Assembly (NCBI RefSeq): GCF_030711595.1 | Contig: NZ_JAUJUJ010000014.1 | Location: 1-64,000, forward strand | DNA length: 64,000 nt | From: Stenotrophomonas sp. YIM B06876 | GTDB lineage: Bacteria; Pseudomonadota; Gammaproteobacteria; Xanthomonadales; Xanthomonadaceae | Direction: 5' to 3' | Shown: positions 37,945 through 46,357 of the stretch, piece by piece | How positions within the stretch are numbered: the first letter of the stretch is position 1 | Layout: each line of letters starts with the position of its first letter | Notes under the pieces: generated by a model | Told to the model about the DNA's origin: nothing | Seen by the model: the letters and a program-made list of their open reading frames with translations, nothing else | The model's database searches: none | Position numbers and translations under genes: made by a program

Positions 37945-37990
37945 TTGACAAGTTGGCTTGACTTCCGCCTTGACAACTTTTTAACTATGC
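37945..37990 (+). promoter_or_regulatory. Likely promoter region of the capsule operon
   Basis: The divergent gap holds three TTGAC boxes (37945, 37958, 37970). The middle one (TTGACT, 37958-37963) is 17-18 bases from a TTAACT/TAACTA -10-like hexamer at 37981-37987. This would drive the gfcA-like gene starting at 38024. Confidence 0.4.
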
Positions 37991-38023
37991 CGCTCCCACC
38001 CCGTTTAGCTTGGAAGCTGCTCA

Positions 38024-38467
38024 ATGAATTCAATCACACGCATGTTCGGTATCGCTGCACTGGCAGCCTGCTCCTCGATGGCGGTTGCCGCCCCGCAGTC
38101 GGCTCCGGCCACGAGCGCAGAAGCGCTGCCGCAGGCGCAGGCTGCAGCCGGGGTTGATGCCGCTGCTGCGGGCGGGGCCGCGGAAGGTGGCGCAGCTGCC
38201 ACGGCTGGCACTACTGCAGGTGCAGGTGCAGGCGCTGCTGCGGGCACGGGTGGCGCAGTGGCTGCCGCAGGCGTCTCGGCCACGACGATTGCCATTGGTG
38301 CAGCCGCAGCGGCGGCCATTGCGGTTGCCGCCTCCGGTGGTGGTAGCGATAGCGGAAATGGCAACGCCGGCGGTGGCGGCGATGGTGGCGGCGGCGGTGG
38401 CGGTGGCGGCGGTGGTGGTACCACTGGCACTACGGGCACCACCGGCACCACGGGAACCTCGCGCTAA
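38024..38467 (+). CDS. Secreted Ala/Gly/Thr-rich low-complexity protein, GfcA/YjbE-like
   Basis: A 147-residue protein with a signal peptide (MNSITRMFGIAALAACSSMA, cleavage after VAA). The mature part is Ala/Gly-rich, with one hydrophobic stretch (TTIAIGAAAAAAIAVAA), a poly-Gly run and a terminal TTGTTGTTGTTGTS repeat. E. coli YjbE and GfcA are small secreted proteins with the same Ala/Gly/Ser-Thr makeup and sit at the head of yjbEFGH and gfcABCDE. Position and composition make this the counterpart, though it is longer. It is separated from wza by a terminator-like hairpin, suggesting it is made in excess of the downstream proteins. Function is unknown. Confidence 0.8.
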   Translation: MNSITRMFGIAALAACSSMAVAAPQSAPATSAEALPQAQAAAGVDAAAAGGAAEGGAAATAGTTAGAGAGAAAGTGGAVAAAGVSATTIAIGAAAAAAIAVAASGGGSDSGNGNAGGGGDGGGGGGGGGGGGTTGTTGTTGTTGTSR

Positions 38468-38501
38468 CGCGGGTTCATTTGTCTTGCAGTAATGCCTGGA
38501 G

Positions 38502-38532
38502 CCCCGCAGGCGCGATGTCTGCGGGGTTTTTC
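38502..38532 (+). terminator. Terminator between the GfcA-like gene and wza
   Basis: CCCCGCAG pairs with CTGCGGGG across a nine-base loop, followed by TTTTT. It is 34 bases after the GfcA-like stop and 47 bases before the wza start, so transcription of the export genes must read through it or start anew. Confidence 0.8.
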
Positions 38533-38578
38533 GTTGCACGGGTCGGGTGACGACATTCCGCGCCCGATGGAGTTTTTG

Positions 38579-39673
38579 ATGAAACCCGTACGTCTCCCCC
38601 TTCTTGCCTTGCTGGCTGCCGCTGTCCTGTCCGGTTGCGCCCTGGCTCCGGGCCAGCACCTCAGTCGCTCGGCCATGCGCGGCAGCAGCACGCAGATCGG
38701 CAATGATGCGGTGGAGATCATTCCGATCACCTCCAAGCTGATTGCGATGGACACGGCGGCGCGCGGCGCCGACGTGGTTGCGCCGGAACTGGCGGACTTC
38801 CGCCCCGAGTCCTACCGGATCGGTTCGGGCGACCTGCTTTACATCACCGTGTGGGACCACCCCGAGTTGACCGTGCCGGCGGGCGCGCAACAGCAGCTCA
38901 ATGCTGCTGGGCGACTGGTGCAGGCCGATGGGGTGCTGTTCTATCCGTATATCGGCAAGGTCCAAGCTGCGGGCCTGACGCCGGGCGAACTGCGTGACCT
39001 GCTGGCCTCGAAGCTGGCGCGTTATGTCGAATCGCCGCAGGTGGATGTATCGGTGCTGACCTATGCAAGCCAGCGCGTGTGGGTGACCGGCGCAACCGCC
39101 AATCCGGCCTCTATTCCGCTGTCGGTGGTGCCGTTGACGCTGTCCGATGCGATCAGCCAGGCGGGGCTCAACCCCACCGGTGCCGACCTGTCGGGCGTCC
39201 GTCTGGCCCGCGACGGAGTGACGTATACGATCAATCTGGATCGCCTGTCCGGCAGCACGGTCTATCTCAAGGCCAATGACAAGATCTACGTCCCGTTCCT
39301 GGACGACAAGGAAATTTTTGTTGTCGGCGAAATCAACCAGCCCGGTGCGCAGAGCTTCCGCACCGGTTCGCTGCGCCTGAGCCAGGCGCTGGGCCGTGCC
39401 CGCGGTCTGGCCCAGGCCACCGCCAATGGCAATGCGGTGTATGTGATCCGCGGCAGCAATGATCTGGCGCAGGCGCCGTCGCAGATCTACCAGCTCGAAG
39501 CCCGCTCACCGGCCGCCTTCGCCGTGGCCAGCCAGTTCGAGTTGCTGCCCGGTGACGTGGTGTTCATCGGTGCGGCCGGCATCACTCGTTGGAGCCGTTT
39601 CGTGAGCCAGCTGTTGCCGTTCTCCGGCATCATCAGCGGCGCCGCGAGCGCCAAGTCCAATCTTTCCGACTGA
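38579..39673 (+). CDS. wza: Polysaccharide export outer-membrane lipoprotein (Wza/GfcE-like)
   Basis: Forms the outer-membrane channel for capsule or exopolysaccharide. It is 364 residues. A lipoprotein signal ends in the lipobox LSGC (Cys about 20). The Poly_export (PES) domain begins YRIGSGDLLYITVWDHPELT near 78, followed by two SLBB-type domains (VWVTGATANPASIPL and IFVVGEINQPGAQSFRTG). The ATG at 38579 has GGAG six bases upstream; the ATG at 38567 is an in-frame alternative. It precedes the GfcB/C/D homologues. Confidence 0.93.
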   Translation: MKPVRLPLLALLAAAVLSGCALAPGQHLSRSAMRGSSTQIGNDAVEIIPITSKLIAMDTAARGADVVAPELADFRPESYRIGSGDLLYITVWDHPELTVPAGAQQQLNAAGRLVQADGVLFYPYIGKVQAAGLTPGELRDLLASKLARYVESPQVDVSVLTYASQRVWVTGATANPASIPLSVVPLTLSDAISQAGLNPTGADLSGVRLARDGVTYTINLDRLSGSTVYLKANDKIYVPFLDDKEIFVVGEINQPGAQSFRTGSLRLSQALGRARGLAQATANGNAVYVIRGSNDLAQAPSQIYQLEARSPAAFAVASQFELLPGDVVFIGAAGITRWSRFVSQLLPFSGIISGAASAKSNLSD

Positions 39674-39693
39674 CGCCGGTGCCGATATCGTTG

Positions 39694-40404
39694 ATGCAGC
39701 ATGCACCCGTGCATGAGGTGGGGCTGGGCCTGAGTGATCGAGCAGCGTGGTCACGTGCGTTTGGCTACGCGTGTCTGGTATTTGCCGCGTTGCTGATGAC
39801 GGGCTGCAGCACCCTTACCCGCAGCAGCTTCGACCAGGTGCGGCTGGCGATCGCTGACCGCAGGGCGCATGCCGTTTCCGCTGATCAGGTGGCTGCCCTT
39901 CGGTATGCGCAGATCGCGGTGGAAGGGATGGAGCGCCCGGTGGTGATGGTGCTGGGCAATGTCGATGACGGGCGCCAGGCCTGGTACAGCGGCGACCGGC
40001 GCATCGTGTTTCTGCGCAATGGCCTGCTGACCGGCACCGCGGGCATGCCCGGCGGGGATGCGGCGGGCATCACTGTCGACAACCCGGCCGTGTTCGACGA
40101 TCTGCGCGAGGTTGGCGATGGCACCCGCGTGCAACGCAGCTATGACTGGATGCCCGGCTACCGCTATGGCGTGCAGGTGCGCGGGGATATGCGGCGCGGC
40201 CCCATGGTGCAGGTCGAAATTCTTGGCCAGAACAGAACGCTGCTGCGCATCGACGAGCGGCTGTCCGGCCCGGGCGTGGATGCGCTCAACAACTATTACG
40301 TCGACCCGCAGGACGGCGCGATTGTGAAAAGCCGCCAGCTGGTGCGGCCGGGCAAGAGCCTGGAGTTCACCGTGCTCAAGCCCTATCGCGAGGGCGGGCA
40401 ATGA
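39694..40404 (+). CDS. Lipoprotein of the YjbF/GfcB family
   Basis: A 236-residue lipoprotein with a lipobox in LLMTGC (Cys about 38 after an N-terminal stretch). The family signature includes WYSGDRRIVFLRNGLLTGTAG and the RSYDWMPGYRYGVQVR segment, ending in NNYYVDPQDGAIVKSRQLV. E. coli YjbF and GfcB are periplasmic-facing outer-membrane lipoproteins needed for polysaccharide production or export. I start at ATG 39694; the first 23 or so residues before the hydrophobic core are unusually long for a lipoprotein signal. It overlaps the next gene by four bases. Confidence 0.88.
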   Translation: MQHAPVHEVGLGLSDRAAWSRAFGYACLVFAALLMTGCSTLTRSSFDQVRLAIADRRAHAVSADQVAALRYAQIAVEGMERPVVMVLGNVDDGRQAWYSGDRRIVFLRNGLLTGTAGMPGGDAAGITVDNPAVFDDLREVGDGTRVQRSYDWMPGYRYGVQVRGDMRRGPMVQVEILGQNRTLLRIDERLSGPGVDALNNYYVDPQDGAIVKSRQLVRPGKSLEFTVLKPYREGGQ

Positions 40405-41186
40405 CGCGTCTTCCGCCTGTTTTCCGCCCGCTTCTGGGTCTGATGCTTGTTGCAGGCGTGGCGGGTGCCAGCGCGCAGCCGCAGGCAAGCAGCTTGCAGG
40501 TGATTGTGGAAGGCGCGGTGCAGGCGCCCGGCCCGCAGGATTTTGCCCCCGATGCGCGTTACGCCACCGCCGTGCTGGCCGCACGCCCCACAGCGGATGC
40601 CTACGTGCTGGGGGCGGCATTGCTGCGTCGCGAAGCGCTGGTGCTGCAACGTCGCCTCAAGGCCGGCATCGAGCACGATCTGCAGCAGCTGGCGCTCAAT
40701 GAAGCCACGGCCGGATTTGCCAATCAGTTGGCATCCGTGGTCGATGCGATGCCGGTGACCGGCCGGGTGACGGCCCTGCTGGATCCGCGCCCGCTGGAAC
40801 TGTCGACTGCGCACAACCGCCTGCTGGCCGACGGGGACCGTTTCATCTATCCGCGCCGTCCCACCACCGTGCAGGTGATGGGGGCGGTCGGGAATACCTG
40901 CGTACTGGCGCATAAGCCGCTGCAGCAGGCGCGCGACTATCTGCGCCACTGCAACGTGCTGCCGTTGGCCGACCGTGACTGGCTGTATGTGATCCAGCCG
41001 GACGGCAATGTGCAACGGATCGGCATTGCCCTGTGGAACCGTGGGCAGGAGCTGGCCGCATTGGCGCCGGGCGCCACGCTGTATGTGCCGCTCGCAGCGA
41101 AGTGGCTGGGCGAAGTGGATGCCGGTTTCAATGCACAGCTGGCCAGCTTCATCGCCACCCAGCCGCTGCCGGTGGGGCAGCCATGA
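40401..41186 (+). CDS. Capsule biosynthesis GfcC/YjbG-family periplasmic protein
   Basis: A 261-residue exported protein with a signal peptide (PLLGLMLVAGVAGASA, cleavage near 26). The GfcC family pattern is visible: VIVEGAVQAPGPQDFAPDARYA at the start of the mature part, RREALVLQRRLKAGIEHDL (helical insertion), LLADGDRFIYPRRPTTVQVMGAV, and PGATLYVPLAAKWLGEVDAGFNAQLASF near the end. GfcC of E. coli has beta-grasp domains like those of Wza and is required for group 4 capsule. It is coupled by four-base overlaps to both neighbours. Confidence 0.9.
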   Translation: MTRLPPVFRPLLGLMLVAGVAGASAQPQASSLQVIVEGAVQAPGPQDFAPDARYATAVLAARPTADAYVLGAALLRREALVLQRRLKAGIEHDLQQLALNEATAGFANQLASVVDAMPVTGRVTALLDPRPLELSTAHNRLLADGDRFIYPRRPTTVQVMGAVGNTCVLAHKPLQQARDYLRHCNVLPLADRDWLYVIQPDGNVQRIGIALWNRGQELAALAPGATLYVPLAAKWLGEVDAGFNAQLASFIATQPLPVGQP

Positions 41187-43378
41187 GCGGGTTGGTGAAG
41201 CGGCGGGCGCTCAGCGCGCAGATCGCGTTGATGCTGTGTGGTGCGAGCGGTATCGCGACCGCGCAGGACTTGGTGACCCGTGATGACTGGGGCGGGGTGG
41301 GGCTGCTGCAGACGCCGACCGCGCGCATGGCTGATGAAGGCGAGCTGGCGTTCACCGCCAGCCGTACCTCGCCTTACAGCCGCTACAGCGTGGCGATGCA
41401 GCCGTTCCCGTGGCTGGAAGGCTCGTTCCGCTATATGAATGTCACCGGCATCCGTTACGGCGCGCAGTCGTTCAGTGGCAACCAGAACTACAAGGACAAG
41501 TCGATCGACCTGAAGCTGCGGCTTTGGGCGGAGCGGCGCTGGCTGCCGGAAGTGGCGGTCGGGCTGCGCGATATCGGTGGCACCGGCTTGTTCTCCAGCG
41601 AATACGCGGTCGCCAGCAAGCGCTTCGGACCGGTTGACGCCAGCTTTGGCCTGGCGACCGGCTATATGGGCAAGCGCGGCGACTTCGGTAATCCACTGGG
41701 GGCGATCGATGACCGTTTCGACACGCGGCCAGTGCCGACGAGTGCCGTGGTGAATGCCGGCAAGTTTGGCGCCAGCGCCATGTTTCGCGGTCGGATTGGT
41801 GCATTCGGCGGCATCGCCTACCAGACGCCGTGGGAGCCGCTGCTGCTCAAGCTCGAATATGACGGCAACGATTACCGGCATGAGCCGCGCCGACTCAAGG
41901 TGAGTGCGGACACACCGTTCAATATCGGCGCGGTCTACACGCTCAATCCGAATACCCAGCTGAGCCTGGGCTGGGAGCGGGGCAATACGGCACTGTTCGC
42001 GCTGACCCTGCATGGCAACCTGCGCCGCGCCACGCCGATGGCCAAGTTGCTGGATCCCGCACCGGAATCCCTGCAGGTAAAACCGGCCGCCGCACCCGCC
42101 GCCACGCCGCACTATCGCGATGCGGCGGACAAGGTCGCAGCCACCCGCGAACAGGTGCTGGCCTCCGCGGCTGCCACCGACTGGCCGGCGGTGGCGGCGC
42201 GTCTGCGCGCCAATGCCGGTATCGACGTGGAATCGATCAGCCTGCGCGGTGAAGAGCTTATCGTCAGTGGCGAACAACGGCGCTACTTCCATCCCGCACA
42301 AGGCCTGGGCCGTGCCGCACGCGTGCTCGATAACACCGCGCCGGAGGATTTCCAGTGGTTCACGCTGGTCAACCGCCGGCTGGGGATGTCGATCGCCGAA
42401 AACAGCGTCAACCGCGCCGCATTCGCCGATTACGTGCAGCACCGCACCGGGCTGGACGTGCTGGCCAGGCAGGTGGAGATCAATCCGCCGGGCAGGGTGA
42501 AAAGCGAACCGCTCTACCAGGCGCCACTCGACCGGTTCGAAGGTGGCTTCGGCCTGGGTTACGGGCAGATCCTGGGCGGGCCGGACGGCTTCATCCTCTA
42601 CCAGTTCAGTGCCGACTATTCGGCCGAGTACCGCTTCAGCCGCAATCTGTGGCTCAGCGGCACCGTCAGCGGCAACCTGCTCAACAACTACGACAAGTTC
42701 CGCTATGACGCGCCCAGCAAGCTGCCGCGGGTGCGCACCTACCAGCGCCAGTACCTCACCAGCGCCGACGTGACCGTGCCCAACCTGCAGCTGACGGCCA
42801 GCCACCAGTTCGGGCGTGACCTTTACGGCATGGCATATGCCGGCCTGCTGGAGTCGATGTTTGGCGGTGTAGGTGGTGAAGTGCTGTACCGGCCGTTCGG
42901 CCAGCGTTGGGCCGTGGGCGCAAACGCCAACTGGGTGCGCCAGCGCGGCTTCAGGCAGGACGCCAGCTTCCGTGATTACGAGGTGGGCACTGGCCACGCC
43001 ACGCTGTACTACGGCTTTGGCCGCGAGCAGCGGGTGCAGGCCGCCTTCAGTGCCGGGCGCTACCTCGCCGGCGACTGGGGCGTGACCGCCAATGTGGCGC
43101 GGCTGTTCGACAACGGCATCACCATGGGCGCGTATGCGACCAAGACTAATGTGTCCTCGGCCGACTTCGGTGAAGGCAGCTTCGACAAGGGCATCTTCGT
43201 CTCGGTGCCGATGGACTTCCTATTGCCGCGCGCCAGCCGCTCCCGCGCCACGCTGACCTGGAGCCCGCTGACCCGCGATGGCGGCGCCTGGCTGGGGCGC
43301 AAGTACGGGCTGTATGGCTTGACCAGCGAGCGCAATACCGAATTCTTCGACGCCAACCTGGGGGAGATCGCAAACTGA
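41183..43378 (+). CDS. Outer-membrane YjbH/GfcD-family protein
   Basis: A 731-residue exported protein of the YjbH (DUF940) family. A signal peptide (ALSAQIALMLCGASGIATAQD) is followed by DDWGGVGLLQTPTARMADEGELAFTASRTSPYSRYSV, the family hallmark. Alternating hydrophobic strands and terminal aromatic residues suggest one or two beta-barrels. The start ATG at 41183 overlaps the GfcC stop; the longer upstream frame is inside gfcC. YjbH/GfcD homologues are needed for exopolysaccharide or group 4 capsule, possibly as a companion pore to Wza. It closes the gfc-like set. Confidence 0.92.
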   Translation: MSGLVKRRALSAQIALMLCGASGIATAQDLVTRDDWGGVGLLQTPTARMADEGELAFTASRTSPYSRYSVAMQPFPWLEGSFRYMNVTGIRYGAQSFSGNQNYKDKSIDLKLRLWAERRWLPEVAVGLRDIGGTGLFSSEYAVASKRFGPVDASFGLATGYMGKRGDFGNPLGAIDDRFDTRPVPTSAVVNAGKFGASAMFRGRIGAFGGIAYQTPWEPLLLKLEYDGNDYRHEPRRLKVSADTPFNIGAVYTLNPNTQLSLGWERGNTALFALTLHGNLRRATPMAKLLDPAPESLQVKPAAAPAATPHYRDAADKVAATREQVLASAAATDWPAVAARLRANAGIDVESISLRGEELIVSGEQRRYFHPAQGLGRAARVLDNTAPEDFQWFTLVNRRLGMSIAENSVNRAAFADYVQHRTGLDVLARQVEINPPGRVKSEPLYQAPLDRFEGGFGLGYGQILGGPDGFILYQFSADYSAEYRFSRNLWLSGTVSGNLLNNYDKFRYDAPSKLPRVRTYQRQYLTSADVTVPNLQLTASHQFGRDLYGMAYAGLLESMFGGVGGEVLYRPFGQRWAVGANANWVRQRGFRQDASFRDYEVGTGHATLYYGFGREQRVQAAFSAGRYLAGDWGVTANVARLFDNGITMGAYATKTNVSSADFGEGSFDKGIFVSVPMDFLLPRASRSRATLTWSPLTRDGGAWLGRKYGLYGLTSERNTEFFDANLGEIAN

Positions 43379-43611
43379 CCGGCGTCGCCGATGGGGTGCG
43401 CCTCAGGCCATAAGGGCGCGGCATGGCGACCGCTTTGATGCGCCCTTGATTCAAAAAGAACCGTCGGCTTTATGTTCGTGAATACGATGGGTGAATTCGC
43501 TAGCACGGCAAAAATTAACTTTGTGTGAAACAGTTCTCGCTTGCTGGCATAATTGACACGGATCTGCCGCACACAGGGGGGCAGCAGGCCGGGAATAAGG
43601 ATATTCGCAGT

Positions 43612-45036
43612 ATGTTGTTTACACCTGTCCGGCTGGAGACGCGGCTTGATCCGCACGCCAGCAACAAGACCGCGGCGCTGCTCGGTCTTGCCTTGCGCTT
43701 TGTCGATCTCGCAGTGGTGGTGGGCACGGGATTTCTCGCCTATCGACTGGTAAAAGGCGATGTTGTTCTGCCGACCGACTACCTGCGTACCGTCTGCAGG
43801 GCACTGTTGTTCGGGTTGATTGTTTTCAACGGTTCCAACCTCTATCGCAGCTGGCGCGGTCGCGGGCTCAATGTCGAGATTGCAGGCCTGGCCAGTACCT
43901 GGGTGGTGCTGTTCACGGCAATGGCGCTGTACAGCGAACTGCTTACTGAAATTCATGGGCTTTCGCGGAGCTGGTGGGCAGCGTGGTTCGTTATGAGTCT
44001 TGGCGCTGCCACGGGGGCCCGTATCGTGGTCCGGCGTACTGCGCATTGGCTGCGCGTGCGCGGGGTGGACAGTCGCACCGCGGTAGTGGTCGGGGCGACG
44101 GCGGATGCGCAGCGCGTGATTCGTGCGTTGGAATGCCAGCCCTGGATCGGCATCACTGTTGCCGGCTGGTTCGGCGCCTCCGAAGGTCAAGAAGAGGGGG
44201 CGCTGCCCGGTGACATCGACGACCTCAACCACTACGTGAATGTGCACGAGATCGATCAGGTGTGGATTGCGTTGCCGATAAGCGAGCAGGGGCAGATCGC
44301 GAAGATCCTTACCGAGCTGCGGCACTCCACGGCGGACATCAAGATGGTGCCGGACATCTTCGGGCTGCAGTTGCTCAACCATTCGGTGCAGCAACTGGCA
44401 GGATTGCCGGTGATCAACCTGCGCGCCACGCCAATGGATGCCAATGCGCGCCTGCTCAAGGCGTTGGAAGATCGGGTGCTGGCCGCGCTGATCCTGCTGC
44501 TGATCGCGCCGCTGCTGCTGGCCATCGCCATCGGCGTCAAGCTCAGCTCCCCCGGACCCGTGCTGTTCAAACAGAAACGGCACGGGCGTGGCGGCACCGA
44601 GATCAAGGTATGGAAGTTCCGCAGCATGCGGGTGCATGCCGAAAGTGACGGAAAGGTTACCCAGGCCCAGAAGAAAGACCCGCGGGTGACCCGCTTCGGC
44701 AACTTCCTGCGCCGTTCCAGCCTGGATGAGCTGCCTCAGTTCATCAATGTGCTGCAAGGGCGCATGTCCATCGTCGGTCCGCGGCCACATGCGGTGGCCC
44801 ACAACCTGCAGTACATGGAGCAGGTGGACGATTACATGCAGCGCCACCGCATCAAGCCGGGTATCACCGGCTGGGCGCAGGTAAACGGGTTGCGCGGGGA
44901 AACCGACACGCTGGAAAAGATGCAGCGCCGCGTGGAATACGACCTGTACTACCTGCAGAACTGGTCGCTGCTGTTCGACCTGCGGATCATCGCGATGACC
45001 GTGTTCAAGGGCTTCGTGAACCGCAATGCCTACTGA
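43612..45036 (+). CDS. Undecaprenyl-phosphate hexose phosphotransferase (WbaP/WcaJ-like)
   Basis: Starts repeat-unit synthesis by moving a sugar-1-phosphate to undecaprenyl phosphate at the inner membrane. From ATG 43612 it has 474 residues. About five membrane helices include four in the N-terminal half, then a CoA-binding-like domain (TAVVVGATADAQRVIRAL near 165), a fifth helix (AALILLLIAPLLLAIAIGV near 290) and the bacterial transferase domain with KQKRHGRGGTEIKVWKFRSM and DELPQFINVLQGRMSIVGPRP. An upstream ATG-like codon at 43525 extends the frame, but GGGAATAAGGA before 43612 and family starts favour the shorter form. Confidence 0.92.
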   Translation: MLFTPVRLETRLDPHASNKTAALLGLALRFVDLAVVVGTGFLAYRLVKGDVVLPTDYLRTVCRALLFGLIVFNGSNLYRSWRGRGLNVEIAGLASTWVVLFTAMALYSELLTEIHGLSRSWWAAWFVMSLGAATGARIVVRRTAHWLRVRGVDSRTAVVVGATADAQRVIRALECQPWIGITVAGWFGASEGQEEGALPGDIDDLNHYVNVHEIDQVWIALPISEQGQIAKILTELRHSTADIKMVPDIFGLQLLNHSVQQLAGLPVINLRATPMDANARLLKALEDRVLAALILLLIAPLLLAIAIGVKLSSPGPVLFKQKRHGRGGTEIKVWKFRSMRVHAESDGKVTQAQKKDPRVTRFGNFLRRSSLDELPQFINVLQGRMSIVGPRPHAVAHNLQYMEQVDDYMQRHRIKPGITGWAQVNGLRGETDTLEKMQRRVEYDLYYLQNWSLLFDLRIIAMTVFKGFVNRNAY

Positions 45037-45045
45037 TATCAAACC

Positions 45046-45130
45046 CTTCTCCCTTTGGGAGAAGGTGCTCGTCTCCGGCAGGAAACCCTTCTCCCTTTGG
45101 GAGAAGGTGCCCCGAAGGGGCGGATGAGGG
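45046..45130. repeat. Two CCCTTCTCCCTTTGGGAGAAGG hairpins between wbaP-like gene and ugd
   Basis: Two identical hairpins (stem CCTTCTCCC/GGGAGAAGG, loop TTT) start at about 45048 and 45087. The second runs into GTGCCCCGAAGGGGCGGATGAGGG, the flank of the dispersed repeat element in reverse orientation. They sit inside the capsule operon, so they must allow read-through or process the message. Confidence 0.8.
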
Positions 45131-45184
45131 TAGTCCCTCCATCCCTCAATCAACCCTCTTCTGTCCTTCTAGCGAAAAATAACA

Positions 45185-46351
45185 ATGAAAATTGCCGTTG
45201 CCGGCCTCGGATACGTCGGCCTATCGAACGCAGTGCTTTTGGCACAGCACAATGAAGTAGTAGCGCTGGACATCGATTCACGCCGTGTGGAGCTAGTGAA
45301 CAGCCGCCGCTCGCCGATCGAAGATGTCGAACTGGCCGAATACCTTGCCAACAAGCCGCTGCAACTGACCGCAACGCAAGAAAAAGAGCAGGCCTACCGC
45401 GATGCCGACTTCGTGATCATCGCTACGCCGACGGACTACGATCCGGTCAGCAACTATTTCAATACCGGCTCGGTAGAATCCGTCATCCGCGATGTGCTGG
45501 CGATCAACCCGTCGGCCACCATGGTGATCAAGTCGACTATCCCCGTCGGCCACACCGCCAAGCTTCGCGAACTATTCAACACGCAAAACATCATTTTCTC
45601 CCCCGAGTTTCTGCGCGAGGGCCGGGCGTTATACGACAACCTGCATCCCAGCCGCATCATCGTGGGTGAACGCTCCGAGCGTGCTGGCGTTTTCGCGGCG
45701 CTGCTTCAGCAGGGTGCTGTAAAGACAGATATTTCGGTGCTCTTTACCGAGTCCACCGAGGCCGAGGCGATCAAGCTGTTCGCCAATACCTATCTGGCAA
45801 TGCGGGTGGCTTATTTCAATGAGCTGGATACCTATGCGGCTCATCATGGGCTGGATGCCCGGCAGATCATCGGAGGTGTATGTCTTGATCCACGAATCGG
45901 CAATCATTACAACAATCCATCCTTTGGCTACGGGGGTTACTGCCTGCCAAAGGACACCAAGCAGCTATTGGCCAACTACAACGACGTGCCGCAGACCCTA
46001 GTCCGTGCAATCGTTGACTCCAACACCACTCGCAAGGATTTCATCGCAGACGATATTCTGCGACGGAGTCCTCGCGTGGTCGGGATCTATCGCTTGGTGA
46101 TGAAGGCCGGCTCAGACAATTTCCGTGCGTCTAGCATCCAAGGCGTTATGAAGCGCCTTAAGGCCAAAGGCGTGGAGGTGATCGTCCATGAGCCAGTCTT
46201 GGAGGAGACGGACTTCTTTAACTCACGGGTCATTAACGATCTGGCGGCGTTTAAGGTGCAGGCCGACGTGATCGTGGCCAATCGCATCGCGGATGAGTTG
46301 CAAGACGTAACCGAAAAAATCTACAGCCGCGATCTTTTTCGCGACAGCTGA
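45185..46351 (+). CDS. ugd: UDP-glucose 6-dehydrogenase-like nucleotide sugar dehydrogenase
   Basis: NAD-dependent oxidation of a UDP-hexose to its uronic acid for polymer synthesis. It is 388 residues, matching the short Ugd class. The Rossmann motif [10 protein letters not shown] is at the N-terminus, [11 protein letters not shown] near 118, [20 protein letters not shown] near 138-157, [19 protein letters not shown] near 199 and the catalytic Cys in [15 protein letters not shown] near 258. It is the last gene with normal GC before the AT-richer Wzx-to-glycosyltransferase block. A plain UDP-Glc dehydrogenase is most likely, but related dehydrogenases with other substrates cannot be excluded. 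Confidence 0.9.
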   Translation: MKIAVAGLGYVGLSNAVLLAQHNEVVALDIDSRRVELVNSRRSPIEDVELAEYLANKPLQLTATQEKEQAYRDADFVIIATPTDYDPVSNYFNTGSVESVIRDVLAINPSATMVIKSTIPVGHTAKLRELFNTQNIIFSPEFLREGRALYDNLHPSRIIVGERSERAGVFAALLQQGAVKTDISVLFTESTEAEAIKLFANTYLAMRVAYFNELDTYAAHHGLDARQIIGGVCLDPRIGNHYNNPSFGYGGYCLPKDTKQLLANYNDVPQTLVRAIVDSNTTRKDFIADDILRRSPRVVGIYRLVMKAGSDNFRASSIQGVMKRLKAKGVEVIVHEPVLEETDFFNSRVINDLAAFKVQADVIVANRIADELQDVTEKIYSRDLFRDS

Positions 46352-46357
46352 GCGCAG

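Noticed and set aside
44256-44702. Second gene antisense to the WbaP-like transferase
   Set aside because: Lacks a ribosome site or family signature; overlaps a well-supported gene in full.
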